In this document: positions 27,705 to 37,096 of the stretch, piece by piece | Numbering within the stretch: position 1 is the first letter of the stretch | How the letters are laid out: the number at the start of each line of letters is the position of its first letter | Origin: a virus | Strand: one strand, 5' to 3' | DNA: 61,770 nt | IMG/VR virus record: IMGVR_UViG_3300023301_000009 | Coordinates: 1 to 61,770 of that record | Position numbers and translations under genes: made by a program | Notes under the pieces: generated by a model | What the model was told of the DNA's origin: nothing | Seen by the model: only the letters and a program-made list of their open reading frames with translations | Database searches by the model: none

Positions 27705-28097
27705 CTAGTTTTGCTTACGACTGTCGAGTGTGACCACCATGTCACCGTTGTTATATTTCATATCAGGAATCATGGCGTTGTCAATCGAAACTGTCCCGAT
27801 GGCCTCGCGTGTGTCCTCTAAATCTAGCCCTACGCGATGCAAGTCGTGGGCGGTGGCGAGGTACAAAATCATCTCGTTTTCTGTAGCTAGCTCCTCACGC
27901 ACAAGCACCTCAAGGCGCTTTTTCGTTTCGGTTAGACTTTGCTCCCTGCGTTGCAACGCCTCAAACCGTTGGAGCAACTGCGCTTTTAATCGGTTTGTCA
28001 ATAAGTCGAGATCGTCAGCAAGGTTCTTCAACGCAGGTCCAACGCCCGCAATGTTATTCTCTGTTGGTTCCAAACTTATTCTCCCTAGATTCTTCAC
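27705..28097 (-). CDS. Coiled-coil head-module protein
   Basis: A 130-residue protein with a heptad-rich helix through residues 25-80 (LADDLDLLTNRLKAQLLQRF; RREQSLTETKKRLEVLVREE) and a small C-terminal beta part. GTG start overlapping the end of the MuF-helicase gene by 44 bases. Unknown function; could be a minor head or scaffold partner. Confidence 0.6.
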   Translation of the reverse strand: MKNLGRISLEPTENNIAGVGPALKNLADDLDLLTNRLKAQLLQRFEALQRREQSLTETKKRLEVLVREELATENEMILYLATAHDLHRVGLDLEDTREAIGTVSIDNAMIPDMKYNNGDMVVTLDSRKQN

Positions 28098-31000
28098 TCA
28101 TCAACGCGACCGCTGGTGCATGTGTGTTGACAGTAGCTGTAATTATTTCTTCATTCAAGGCTAACTCTTTGGTGATGGCCTTGAGTAGCGACTCGGCCTC
28201 CACCTTAGATCTCTTCGCTTTTATCTCGCTGTACGTTGTGAACTCCTTTCGCTTCTGTGTATCAAGCAGCGTAAGCGGTGACATGCGGTCTTCAACTTTT
28301 ACTACCTCGTCGAGCGCAGACAGTATCATACCTTTTTGTTGCATCAGCTCCAGACGCCGCCGGTCTGTGTTCGAGTCTACATTCGTTAGGACATACGAGT
28401 CCACATCCTTCTTCTGCTTCGTTCGCCAGTTGCGTGCTTCCCGCTGCGCGAATTCCGCAAAGGTCCACGGCGTGTCGAAGTGAATCGTGCCAGTAGATTT
28501 CTTTTGAAGGTTCACGCCCGTCGAACCCGCGCGAGTCACAAGTAGCGTGTCGTACTCTCCTGAGTTAAACTTTTGTTTGGCGGTCGACTTCTCCGCGTCG
28601 CTCATGCCACCATGGTATTCGCCTACAACCAAGCCCTTAGATTCTAAAGCGGCCCTAAGCATGTTCTTTGACCCTATTCGCTCAAGATGAATAATCGGCT
28701 TCTTGTCTTTAAGCTCGTTGTCTAGCAGGCGGACGACCTCCTGTGCTTTGGCATTCGTCTTCCAATCGCCTCCGTGAATATTTTTATGGTGCTGGTTGTT
28801 TCTCCATGATTCAGGGTTGAACGTATTCTTAACTCCTTCAATCCTATCCCGATATTTAATCGCACGCTTCATCTTGCGGGACCGCATCCCTGTCGGCCTA
28901 AACTTGTTCGGGTCTATGTCCGTGTCGTACAACACCTTTTCGAGTTCTGGGAACTCTTGAAAATACGCACGTAGACTCGCTTCATCATCTGTCCTTTGGC
29001 TGCGCAATTTCACCTTCGCCTCCGCGTCCATTTTCAACTGGCGCATCTTGAAGCCGGTAAACTCTCCTTCAATCTGTGCAGCACGCTCCTTCTGCTTAGG
29101 CGTCATGGTTAACTCTCTAAGATACTTCGCTTTCTCTGCATCTGAACGCTTCGTCCCATCGGGGTGATAATCTCTAAATGGGTTATTAAGTCTCTTATCC
29201 AGCGGTGACGCTCGCGTAAACGTGTAGGTATCCATCTCCCGTCGGAGCTGCGCCACCATCGACTCGCCAAACACGTTCGAGTTGAGCGTGATATTATCGT
29301 ACTGCTTCGTGAATTCATCTTTGGGCGGAAACTGGCCGGGGTTCAACCAGTTCGATATATCCCAAAACTCACCCATGTTGTTCTTAGCTGCCGTGCCTGT
29401 AAGGCCGACGCGGTACTTCAACCTTCCACCAACCAGCTTTTGTAAACCCTCCGCTTTAGCAGACCCTCCCGTCGGACTCGCAGACGTCATCTGGTGAATC
29501 TCATCAATAGCCATAAAGTCAAACGTGTCCTTAGCCTGTGCAGCGGACGCCGCCAAATCATCATGTGAGATGATCGTGAACAGCGCACCATCTCTTCTGT
29601 CCTCTGCATAGTTGCGCTCCATTGCCACCACATCGTCTTGGAATCCCTTGACCGTGACTCTCGTTAGGCGTGTCGCAATCTCAGCTTCGATTGTGTCGGC
29701 GTACGCTTCTGGTAATCTACTACGGTCTGGTAGTTTCTCACCATCCTCGCCACGGACAAATGGCACGTTCTCCATAACTACATCTCGCACCTTCTCCCTG
29801 ATATCACGCTCAACATCAACCCTGCTGCTGGCAGACGTATAGAGAACGATCTTACCCTTCTCGTTGAACTGCATGATCTCTTGTACCATTTGGTTCCTAA
29901 GTGCCGCAGGCGTTGATATACACCCCGCGTCAATTTCACCCTTAGCATGCAGGTCGGAGACCGCCCCAATGATAGTTGGGGTCTTACCTAGCCCAGCCCC
30001 AAAGTGGAGGAGCGACTGCTTGGCCTCCTCAATGAATTTGATGCCCGACTGCTGCTCGACGTGCATGGCAATTTTGAACCCACCCGTGGGGTCATCGGTC
30101 TCCGGTTGCCACGCCTCGATATGATCTTGCATCCCCAGCGGTGAGATCGCTATTTCATCTGCCTTGATGCGGCGCAGCAAGTCATTTCTTTTCGCATGCT
30201 TCTTTAGCGGCCAAGTGCTTGTTGCCTGCGGGTCCATCTCGACTATGTACTTACCCTTGTCCTTGAGTATCTTGTATGCGCCAGACTCAGGTGGGAATCC
30301 GTTGGCAAGCATAAACTGCCCTAACTCCTCTTTCGTGGTTGCAGAGTTTGAGTGCATTGGCTTACGCTCTCCACCTATATGATTCTCAAGCGACTGGAGA
30401 AGTGCGGCATTTGTTCCAGCCTGTTGCAACTCCCTCGCATACTCCATGCGAATGTTCGCTACCTCCGTAGCCTTAGTGATTGAGCTGAGTGCAGATTCGC
30501 CTAGTACCGCTGCCTCCAACTTATCCCTATGCTCTCCTGCTTTGTTAACACCCTCCATAATCTGCGGTAGCATCCGCTCTTTAATCTCTTGGAGCGTTCC
30601 GCGCATTCGCACACGGTCGAAACCCTCAACCTGCGCCATAAGCAGATTCGCCGCCCCGTCAATTCCCAGCATCGACGCCGCGTGTCTGTCAAATTGCGCG
30701 TTGATTCCCATCTCGCCTGCAACAGCATTAAGCGACGCAGCTACGTTATCTGGAACTTGGCTGGATGACATCGTGTCTTTAGGAAATGGCCTATTCTCAA
30801 CCAGTTGGTCGAGAATAAGCATGCTCAGCTCCTTTGGTGGATGCCACGGCTCTTGGTAGCACATGCAATGCGGGTGGGGCAGACTCGGATATTCCACAAC
30901 TAGGTACATACCCGATATGTCCACATCGCTTAGGTCTACGTCGAACTCCGCGAGCTTTGCTATAACGCCAGCTCCTGTGCCTGATGCCAGTATCTCACAT

Positions 31001-31821
31001 ACCTCATGTCCGCTGTGCCACGCGTGGCTACTGCTCAACCGCCAGTAGCTAAACGCCACCCCTAACTCTTTGTACAAAGCCAAGTTTGCTTCTCTCGCCG
31101 CGCGGGCCTGTTCAGTCCTGTTGATGCGTTGCAGCGACTTGCCCACGGAGCCGCCGTCAACTCTCGTATGCCCCGGCTTTGGGTCGTGTAACCCCCGGCG
31201 CATGTAGTCCATCGCCTTCGTGGAATCCTCGCCGAGCTTAGACTTGATAACACGGTCGTAGCGCAGCTTCGCCTTCCCCGCTTCTCTTGCTAGCCGATCC
31301 TTAGTTGTAGTCTGCGTTCCGGGGAACGGATTGTTCATCGCATTGTTCGTAGCAGTGGCCGAGAGCTGGGCGAGCTTCGCGTCTGTTTGCTTCGGGATGC
31401 CGAGCTTTGCAAGTACCTCAGACTGTGCCCGCAGGTCTCGTTGGACTGCGAGTGCAATGTTTGACTTCATGGACTCTTGAACCTTCCCCATTGCCCCACG
31501 AATCTGTGTGTTCGCTAGTTGGTCTAACTCTAAGCGTGCCTTGGTTGTAAATTCACCAGACTCGGTGCGCGAGCTTTTATTCTTCTCACGGACCTCTGCT
31601 GAGAACGCTACTGTCCCATCCCTGAAATGCTGTCGTAGTGTGCCCGCCTGTTTATGTGATTGGCGTAACGACGTACCCCTAGCACCACGCATTTCTTCTG
31701 GGCCACGCTGAATCAGCTCTTGGCCAATAGCCGCTTCGTCTACTGTCACTCCACCCACCTTGGCCGCATCAACGGGCGTGCTCGATTCGGGTCGCTCATT
31801 TTCTTCTGGTCTCTCAGCCAA
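28054..31821 (-). CDS. MuF minor head domain fused to SNF2-type helicase
   Basis: A 1255-residue protein between portal and capsid genes. Residues about 215-330 match MuF/SPP1-gp7 minor head proteins (RTEQARAAREANLALYKELG; SHAWHSGHEVCEIL; LPHPHCMCYQEPW). From about residue 600 a superfamily 2 SNF2-like helicase follows: Walker A FGAGLGKT near 605, DEIH near 772, LTGTAAKNN near 808, and a C-terminal RecA lobe with VGEYHGGMSDAEK, LLVTRAGSTGVNLQ and QREARNWRTKQ. The helicase motifs look intact. The start is TTG with GGAG upstream. A head-bound, possibly injected DNA translocase or helicase is inferred; MuF-linked multidomain proteins are known from phage polyvalent proteins. Confidence 0.88.
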   Translation of the reverse strand: MAERPEENERPESSTPVDAAKVGGVTVDEAAIGQELIQRGPEEMRGARGTSLRQSHKQAGTLRQHFRDGTVAFSAEVREKNKSSRTESGEFTTKARLELDQLANTQIRGAMGKVQESMKSNIALAVQRDLRAQSEVLAKLGIPKQTDAKLAQLSATATNNAMNNPFPGTQTTTKDRLAREAGKAKLRYDRVIKSKLGEDSTKAMDYMRRGLHDPKPGHTRVDGGSVGKSLQRINRTEQARAAREANLALYKELGVAFSYWRLSSSHAWHSGHEVCEILASGTGAGVIAKLAEFDVDLSDVDISGMYLVVEYPSLPHPHCMCYQEPWHPPKELSMLILDQLVENRPFPKDTMSSSQVPDNVAASLNAVAGEMGINAQFDRHAASMLGIDGAANLLMAQVEGFDRVRMRGTLQEIKERMLPQIMEGVNKAGEHRDKLEAAVLGESALSSITKATEVANIRMEYARELQQAGTNAALLQSLENHIGGERKPMHSNSATTKEELGQFMLANGFPPESGAYKILKDKGKYIVEMDPQATSTWPLKKHAKRNDLLRRIKADEIAISPLGMQDHIEAWQPETDDPTGGFKIAMHVEQQSGIKFIEEAKQSLLHFGAGLGKTPTIIGAVSDLHAKGEIDAGCISTPAALRNQMVQEIMQFNEKGKIVLYTSASSRVDVERDIREKVRDVVMENVPFVRGEDGEKLPDRSRLPEAYADTIEAEIATRLTRVTVKGFQDDVVAMERNYAEDRRDGALFTIISHDDLAASAAQAKDTFDFMAIDEIHQMTSASPTGGSAKAEGLQKLVGGRLKYRVGLTGTAAKNNMGEFWDISNWLNPGQFPPKDEFTKQYDNITLNSNVFGESMVAQLRREMDTYTFTRASPLDKRLNNPFRDYHPDGTKRSDAEKAKYLRELTMTPKQKERAAQIEGEFTGFKMRQLKMDAEAKVKLRSQRTDDEASLRAYFQEFPELEKVLYDTDIDPNKFRPTGMRSRKMKRAIKYRDRIEGVKNTFNPESWRNNQHHKNIHGGDWKTNAKAQEVVRLLDNELKDKKPIIHLERIGSKNMLRAALESKGLVVGEYHGGMSDAEKSTAKQKFNSGEYDTLLVTRAGSTGVNLQKKSTGTIHFDTPWTFAEFAQREARNWRTKQKKDVDSYVLTNVDSNTDRRRLELMQQKGMILSALDEVVKVEDRMSPLTLLDTQKRKEFTTYSEIKAKRSKVEAESLLKAITKELALNEEIITATVNTHAPAVALMSEESRENKFGTNRE

Positions 31822-31861
31822 AGCTACTCCACGTCATGCTAATATATATTTCGGTCTCGGC

Positions 31862-33400
31862 TTACGCCAAGTCTCGCTGTGCAGCGATGGAACGCTTCTC
31901 GCCTTGCACGGTCGGCTCAGGCCGGGTCGGGTTTGGGTTGCCACCCCGATTTGCTTGTTCTTTATCTGGCATCAGCTCTTGCCCGATATTCATCTCAAGC
32001 TGCGCACGTCGCACAAGCTCCTCCTCGCCTACCTTCATGGTGCGCGTAACCTCGGCCTGCGACTTGCCCATGTTCTCCATTTCTTCTTCCCGTGTACTCA
32101 GCCCAAGATCCAGACGCTTGCCCGCCTTCTCCAGCTCCATAAGCTCATCGCGTGGAAGTGGGTCGGGGAACGTGACCTGCGTTCTATAGCGATTCTCTTT
32201 TGGCAGCTTCACCATCTTACGTCTGAACGTAGTGTTCATTAAGGCTTCAAACTTGAGCATGAGCCTGTTCACTTTGCACAGCCCAATCCCATAGGTCAAG
32301 ATTTTCAGGTTCCGTCTCTCATACATAGGCAAGAAGCGCATCGCGAGCGCGACCGCAGATTCCTTACCTCCCCCGCCCATCGCCGCTGGCGGCACGTCGC
32401 CTATTTCGTGCAAATGGTCACGCAGCCTATCGAGGTACGTCAGTGACGTTCCAAGTTCGCCATCTAGTGCTAGGTTCTCGACCGAGGAGTCCATAGGCAT
32501 TGTCCACATGCGGTTAGCGCCGCGTTCGACCTGCCCCAGCTTTGCCCCTTTAACAATCGTGACTGGGCTGCCCTGATAATTGATCACATCGGACACGTCC
32601 GTCATTTTCTCGTTGTACTCGCGGTTCAGCTCCTCCACCAATTCAATATCGCTATCACCATAATGACTCGTTCCGCTGGGGACGTTCGGTACATGTACTA
32701 ACGGAATCTCGCCTAGCACGTTCTTTCGCTCAGTGAGTTCGTTACCGTCCCAGATAAGCACCTTGTCGGGATACCAAGTTTCAATAACAAGCTGGACGAC
32801 CTTGTTCCCCTTCTTGGCCGAGCCTGCTCGCGTTGGCGCGTCTTTATACTCAGGGTACACAATAGTCACGTTCTCCATCTTGGAATTCGGATTCCCCGCT
32901 GGTCCCGAGAACACTGGAAACACCTGCTTGGAATGCAGGATCTCAGCTTTTGGGTATGAGACTGCTGCCGTGTCGTCGTCCTCCTCCCAAGAGACCCGCA
33001 CAAACAAGTCTCCCGTCACGCTCCCCATCTGTCCTGCTTTCCACGCCCATAAGTTCTTATCGTTTAGTGACCAAATGCGTTCGAGCTTCTGTCGGACAAA
33101 CTCGCGCTCGGCTTCCTCGTTCACATCTGTGCTTGGGTCATCGGGAACCACGAGCTTGAACCCCTTACCAAACGTGAAGTTCGTGTGCTTGTTCGCAAAC
33201 TTCTTGCAATAGTTCACCGTCACGACCGGATCGTCTGTCGGAGTCGCGTAGGTCCAGTGCTTACCCTCATAGAAATTCCAGTGCTTCTTATATCTGCGCA
33301 GCCGAATCCGATGCTCCTCTTCTAGCTCCGTCGCAATAGACATCGCAGAGTGGCGAGTTTTCTCAGTTGGAAAATCTCTAAACAGTTCCATTAAACCCAC
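31862..33400 (-). CDS. Portal protein
   Basis: A 512-residue portal of the SPP1 gp6-like type. It begins with a helical arm, then HWNFYEGKHWTYAT and VNYCKKFANKHTNFTFGKGF, and has the wing/stem pattern with VSWEEDDDTAAVSYPK, DVINYQGSPVTIVKGAK and the clip-to-stem helix RFLPMYERRNLKILTYGIGL. The GTG start at 33400 is chosen because AGGAG lies 6 bases upstream. It forms the dodecameric DNA channel and follows TerL and a 62-residue gene, the conserved order. Confidence 0.92.
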   Translation of the reverse strand: MGLMELFRDFPTEKTRHSAMSIATELEEEHRIRLRRYKKHWNFYEGKHWTYATPTDDPVVTVNYCKKFANKHTNFTFGKGFKLVVPDDPSTDVNEEAEREFVRQKLERIWSLNDKNLWAWKAGQMGSVTGDLFVRVSWEEDDDTAAVSYPKAEILHSKQVFPVFSGPAGNPNSKMENVTIVYPEYKDAPTRAGSAKKGNKVVQLVIETWYPDKVLIWDGNELTERKNVLGEIPLVHVPNVPSGTSHYGDSDIELVEELNREYNEKMTDVSDVINYQGSPVTIVKGAKLGQVERGANRMWTMPMDSSVENLALDGELGTSLTYLDRLRDHLHEIGDVPPAAMGGGGKESAVALAMRFLPMYERRNLKILTYGIGLCKVNRLMLKFEALMNTTFRRKMVKLPKENRYRTQVTFPDPLPRDELMELEKAGKRLDLGLSTREEEMENMGKSQAEVTRTMKVGEEELVRRAQLEMNIGQELMPDKEQANRGGNPNPTRPEPTVQGEKRSIAAQRDLA

Positions 33401-33402
33401 GG

Positions 33403-33591
33403 TCAGCTCCTAGTCCCTTGGTTCTTTCTACCCGCGCTAATCCGGGCACGGTACAAAATACCCTCTCGGTAGGTAGCATTAAACGAACCCTTTGCCGATT
33501 GGCTGCCATCATGAAAATACTTGACTAGGGTCTTGACCTGCTCGGTCCCTGCCATATCAAGTTTTGTCGGTTTGTCAATAACTTTGGTCAT
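33403..33591 (-). CDS. Small protein between TerL and portal
   Basis: A 62-residue protein beginning MTKVIDKPTK and ending with a basic, Arg-rich tail. ATG overlaps the TerL stop (ATGA). No family recognised; conserved short genes of unknown role often sit here. The MTKVIDKP coding sequence incidentally contains the TTGACAAAC box seen in intergenic gaps. Confidence 0.55.
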   Translation of the reverse strand: MTKVIDKPTKLDMAGTEQVKTLVKYFHDGSQSAKGSFNATYREGILYRARISAGRKNQGTRS

Positions 33592-35408
33592 TTTACCCTG
33601 TTCTTAAATGATGGGCGGCGCGACTGCGTGTTGTTGACAAGTCTCTCACGTCCGTACCTTTTGGCATCCTCAGTAGCACTGCGGTCGTAAAATGGGTTGT
33701 CTGCCGATTCGACTCTGTACTCACCAGTGCCATTGACGAGCCAGCATAGCATCATCCACGAATCTGGGTAATCGTCCTTTGCAGTCGAGTTACCAAATTT
33801 GAGCCTATTGCCCTTGTGGTTGGACGGCGCTTCGACAACCATGTGCTTTCCTTTCCAGATCTTTACAAGTTCGGTCGTCTGTTGCACGAACCGTTTCCAC
33901 TTGCGCATACGCTGTGCCCCGGCCCCCGCCGGGTACGTGATTCGCTCCTTTGTAACCTCCTGCTTGAGCAGCTTATATCCACGATGCTTTGAGACCCGGC
34001 TGAAATTGAACGGACGAACGCGGACCTCGCCTTCTATCCCGTGCTCCGGTGCGCCATATTGCAGGTCGTATCTCATTCGATCGTAGATCGGTTCACCCCG
34101 CCCGGTCGAATCGACAATGACCTGTGACACGCTATAGTTTCCCAGAAAATCTAGTATTTGTGGGTACTGCACCTCATGATCGTCGCCGTGAATCTCCAGC
34201 CAGTTCACAACGTGCAGATAATATCGCTGGTCGCCTGAGTATGCTATCGGATTGTCCCACCACACCCGGCCAATCGTGACAACGGTCGAATCTTTGCTCC
34301 GTCCAAAGTCAATGGAGGCTACCTGATCCCGTGTTGTCCTGTCATGTGTAGCTGGGTAGTCTGGTCTCACGAACGTGGTGCGCACGATGTTGGCACCGTC
34401 ATAAACTTTCGCCTTGAGCTTGTCGCGGTTCACGATACCAAGGCTGTCCAACTGCTCGGGTGCAATAAACTGCGAACGCTCTATAAGCCAGTGAAGCCTG
34501 TACGCCATGCGAAATTCGTCAGAGTCGTACCCAAGCCGCTCAATCTCTTTCTTAACATAGCGGTTGTATTTCGGGTTCGCCTTTGCTGCCGCGTGGTAGT
34601 CAAATCGGAAGTGTCGCTGTAGCTGGTGCGTCTCTTTCTCAAGGTCATGCTTCCTACCTCGTGCGCAGGCGTCGTAAAAATCATTCCTGTGCGGGTTCGG
34701 TGTACCAATCTTCACGATGGTACCGTTGGTTGCAGCCAACATAGGATGAATCGACTTTTTGAGTTTGTAGTTCGATATATCCTGCGTCTCCTCGCACAAT
34801 ACTAGATGGTATGTCTTGCCCTCGATATTCGTTTGTGGCCCCGCTGAGTTACAATCGACAAAAGAACCATTGCGCAGTCTGAGAATTTTGGAACCAAACC
34901 CCGGCTCCATGTCAATCTCAGGATCTCGAAGCGTATCGCGCATTTGCTCCGATGACATGCGCATTGCCATACGGCGGTGCATGATTCCAGACTGCTCGTA
35001 GGTCGGCGCGAAAATACCTACCCACAGCCCATCCTTGAACTGGGAGATCCGCGAATCCTCTTTAATCCCGTCGATGGTCGCTAGAATTGGGAGGATGACC
35101 TCACACCCGCACACTATGTTCGCGACTGTCTCAGTCTTACCCGCTTGCCTACTGAACAATGCTGTAATCTCGTCGCCGTCGTTGAGTAGAATGGACTGTA
35201 TAACCCGCAGGCCAAACTGTGCCTGAAATGGGAATAGCTTAACTCCAGTCGACGCTTCGCAGAAGGCGAATACCTTGTCCGCGATATCCAACACCTCCTC
35301 GCGTGTCAGTATAAGATTCTCTTCCAGCGCGTAGCCTTCTGTGGCATCGTTCTGCTCATCCCAGGTTTCGATGCTGTGTGCGTCTGGCTCTTGGTAAAAC
35401 TCTGTCAC
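33588..35408 (-). CDS. terL: Terminase large subunit
   Basis: A 606-residue packaging motor. The ATPase domain shows the adenine-binding FPFQAQ segment, a Walker A-like SRQAGKT at residues 86-92 and Walker B LVLCEETQD at 202-210. The C-terminal RNase H-like nuclease has SIDFGRSKDS (Asp 367), VIVDSTGRG (Asp 433) and a later DDYPDSWM acidic motif. All key residues are present. The start is GTG 35408 with GGAG 6 bases before it. No small terminase gene is recognisable next to it in this window. Confidence 0.95.
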   Translation of the reverse strand: MTEFYQEPDAHSIETWDEQNDATEGYALEENLILTREEVLDIADKVFAFCEASTGVKLFPFQAQFGLRVIQSILLNDGDEITALFSRQAGKTETVANIVCGCEVILPILATIDGIKEDSRISQFKDGLWVGIFAPTYEQSGIMHRRMAMRMSSEQMRDTLRDPEIDMEPGFGSKILRLRNGSFVDCNSAGPQTNIEGKTYHLVLCEETQDISNYKLKKSIHPMLAATNGTIVKIGTPNPHRNDFYDACARGRKHDLEKETHQLQRHFRFDYHAAAKANPKYNRYVKKEIERLGYDSDEFRMAYRLHWLIERSQFIAPEQLDSLGIVNRDKLKAKVYDGANIVRTTFVRPDYPATHDRTTRDQVASIDFGRSKDSTVVTIGRVWWDNPIAYSGDQRYYLHVVNWLEIHGDDHEVQYPQILDFLGNYSVSQVIVDSTGRGEPIYDRMRYDLQYGAPEHGIEGEVRVRPFNFSRVSKHRGYKLLKQEVTKERITYPAGAGAQRMRKWKRFVQQTTELVKIWKGKHMVVEAPSNHKGNRLKFGNSTAKDDYPDSWMMLCWLVNGTGEYRVESADNPFYDRSATEDAKRYGRERLVNNTQSRRPSFKNRVK

Positions 35409-35503
35409 TTGCTACTCCAAAGTAAGTTGGCTTCGGGCCACAGTAGCGGACGAGCACTACTTGGGCAAACTTGCTGGGGACTGTAGCACAGCCAAGCACA
35501 GCA

Positions 35504-35531
35504 AAGGGCACATGCTTTCACACGCGCCCTT
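35504..35531 (-). other. Strong hairpin in the TerL leader
   Basis: On the coding strand AAGGGCGCGTGT pairs with GCATGTGCCCTT around a GAAA tetraloop: a 12-bp stem with three G-T pairs, about 100 bases upstream of the TerL start. There is no T-run after it. It may protect or shape the late mRNA; terminator function seems weak. Confidence 0.5.
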
Positions 35532-35546
35532 GGTTATATCTGTTTG

Positions 35547-35768
35547 TCAATCCAACGTAATAATCCCAGACTTACAACCTTCGTCTGTAGACTCAATCCT
35601 AATCCCGTTCACTTCAATCGCCCAGCCCATCACAGTACCTGTGCCATTGCAGTCCCATTCAGAACAGGAGAACGATTCTCCACATGGCAGCTCGTACAAA
35701 CCAGTCCCCCGACAGGCGGGGCAAGTTACGTCTTGGACTCCTCCGAATATACACTTCTCAACGACCAC
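35547..35768 (-). CDS. DnaJ-type zinc-ribbon protein
   Basis: A 73-residue protein with cysteine knuckles CPACRGTG and CSEWDCNGTG in the order of the DnaJ central zinc domain, followed by a short beta tail ending LD. Such isolated zinc ribbons occur in phages with unknown roles. GTG start behind AAGGAG. Its stop is embedded in a TTGACAAACAG box that is repeated after the upstream gene. Confidence 0.65.
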   Translation of the reverse strand: MVVEKCIFGGVQDVTCPACRGTGLYELPCGESFSCSEWDCNGTGTVMGWAIEVNGIRIESTDEGCKSGIITLD

Positions 35769-35814
35769 TTGTAACTCCTTACTTATCCAAGGCGCCCTTG
35801 GTTATACCTGTTTG

Positions 35815-36057
35815 TCAATCCAGTGCAATAATCTCGGACTCGTAACCTTGGCGGCTGGCGTCCGCCTTTGTGCGTTCCGCGCAATCTGGGCATAGCCTGT
35901 GAATTGACATCTCGCTGTAGTCTGCCTTCGTGTCGTAGTAGATGATCACGCGCTTGGTGGCTTCGCTGCTGGAGCACTGCGGCTTGAGTACGCCGAAGCC
36001 TTGGGTGCTTGAGTTGTCGCAAACGCGTTGTCTAAGCGAACGTCGGTGGTGATGCAC
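35815..36057 (-). CDS. Small zinc-knuckle protein
   Basis: An 80-residue frame with GTG start and GGAGG upstream. The C-terminal half contains HRLCPDCAERTK, a CxxC knuckle with a possible His ligand. Its last residues (IIALD) and the 30 bases after them closely match the end of the next gene, so the two small zinc genes may share a duplicated 3' junction. A competing frame 35783..36022 has no ribosome site. Confidence 0.5.
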   Translation of the reverse strand: MHHHRRSLRQRVCDNSSTQGFGVLKPQCSSSEATKRVIIYYDTKADYSEMSIHRLCPDCAERTKADASRQGYESEIIALD

Positions 36058-36088
36058 GGGTTCCTCCGTATGGTTGGGGTATGGGGTA

Positions 36089-36112
36089 GTGCCCCAGTAT
36101 GAACTGAGGCAC
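36089..36112 (-). other. Intergenic hairpin
   Basis: On the coding strand GTGCCTCAGT pairs with ACTGGGGCAC (one G-T pair) around a TCAT loop in the gap between two small genes. No T-tract follows, so it is more likely an RNA processing or stability hairpin than a terminator. Confidence 0.4.
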
Positions 36113-36130
36113 TGTGGTTGTGCGGCGTTC

Positions 36131-36373
36131 TTATCTCTCGTCTTCGTACACCTGTGACATCAGCGTGTGGAATACGCCGCTGGGGATCTGGGCGACGAAC
36201 CGTATAATCATATCAAAGGGTATGAACAATTTCGCGATGCCGTCTGAGTTATGCCGCTCAACGATCAGCCAAGTGCCCTCCTGCTTTACATGCAAGAAAT
36301 ACTTTGTCTTACCCACTCGCGATTTTACCTTCACGTCTTTGAGCACTTCGGCTACGCCTTTTGAATGCTTCAT
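36131..36373 (-). CDS. Hypothetical accessory protein
   Basis: An 80-residue protein with a basic N-terminus (KVKSRVGKTKYFLHVKQEG) and central beta strands. No family recognised. ATG overlaps the previous stop by 4 bases and has AGGAGG, so it is co-translated in the 37.5-36.1 kb operon. Confidence 0.6.
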   Translation of the reverse strand: MKHSKGVAEVLKDVKVKSRVGKTKYFLHVKQEGTWLIVERHNSDGIAKLFIPFDMIIRFVAQIPSGVFHTLMSQVYEDER

Positions 36374-36693
36374 GTGTCCCTCCTTGTGTTTTGTAGGTTA
36401 AGCGCGGCAACCATCGCCTCTTCTGCTTGATACATGGTCCTAAAATCGGCCATACGCCCGGCCCATCTCGTGAGCGCTCCTGAGTCATGTGGCGTAACGA
36501 CAATACTTAGATCATGACAGGTGGACTCTTTAGGTAGGTGTTCGTAATACCGCACGCTCCTCCCTGTTGCTTGCTCGAACCAAGCACCCTCAGACGTAAA
36601 TACTACGTCTTTGCGCGAGTGTGTAAATCCGACCACCTTATGCACGCGGGCAGAACCTACGGTCCTGTACCGTTTCCCTATTTCGAGAATCAT
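36370..36693 (-). CDS. Hypothetical accessory protein
   Basis: A 107-residue protein starting MILEIGKRYRTVG, chosen because AGGAGG precedes it and the ATG overlaps the previous stop; the open frame extends upstream but without such support. The middle ARVHKVVGFTHSRKDVVFTS looks like a small beta barrel. Unknown function. Confidence 0.6.
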   Translation of the reverse strand: MILEIGKRYRTVGSARVHKVVGFTHSRKDVVFTSEGAWFEQATGRSVRYYEHLPKESTCHDLSIVVTPHDSGALTRWAGRMADFRTMYQAEEAMVAALNLQNTRRDT

Positions 36694-37061
36694 GCTTCCT
36701 CCTTTGTAGGCCCGCCTTCCATCCCGTAAACCGTCACGATATTTGCTGGGGCACCGAATGGGCCAATTTGCAAACGCCATAGCGGCTTGCTCACGATTCC
36801 AGCTTGGTACAGAATTTCCGACCAGCCCTCGTATTCCGAGTAATTCCGAATCATGCACTCGTATGGTCCCACCTCAACAAGTGACTTGTGCCGGGGGGTC
36901 ATCGTCGGCATCGAGTACAGGATACCATCACTGCCTTGGACCAGTAACGCTATGGGCGATAGTGCCTCGGGGTCTTGAAACTGTGTTGCATAAACAAACA
37001 GCTCCTCGCCTTTATACTGAAACTTGCCAATCATCTCTGCTAACTGCTTTTCATGTTCCAT
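36690..37061 (-). CDS. Hypothetical accessory protein
   Basis: A 123-residue protein, mixed alpha/beta, with a Gly/Pro-rich second half. AGGAG ribosome site. No family recognised; part of a run of short, tightly spaced genes. Confidence 0.6.
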   Translation of the reverse strand: MEHEKQLAEMIGKFQYKGEELFVYATQFQDPEALSPIALLVQGSDGILYSMPTMTPRHKSLVEVGPYECMIRNYSEYEGWSEILYQAGIVSKPLWRLQIGPFGAPANIVTVYGMEGGPTKEEA

Positions 37062-37096
37062 GTGCTACTCCTTTAGTTGTCTGAATGCTTGGTCTG

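Noticed and set aside
27440-27745. Alternative 101-codon frame over the small head gene
   Set aside because: No ribosome site; the 67-residue frame has AGGAG and protein-like composition.
33403-33591. TTGACAAAC box at 33573 as a regulatory site
   Set aside because: It lies inside the coding sequence for MTKVIDKP at the start of the 62-residue gene, so the match may be coincidental.
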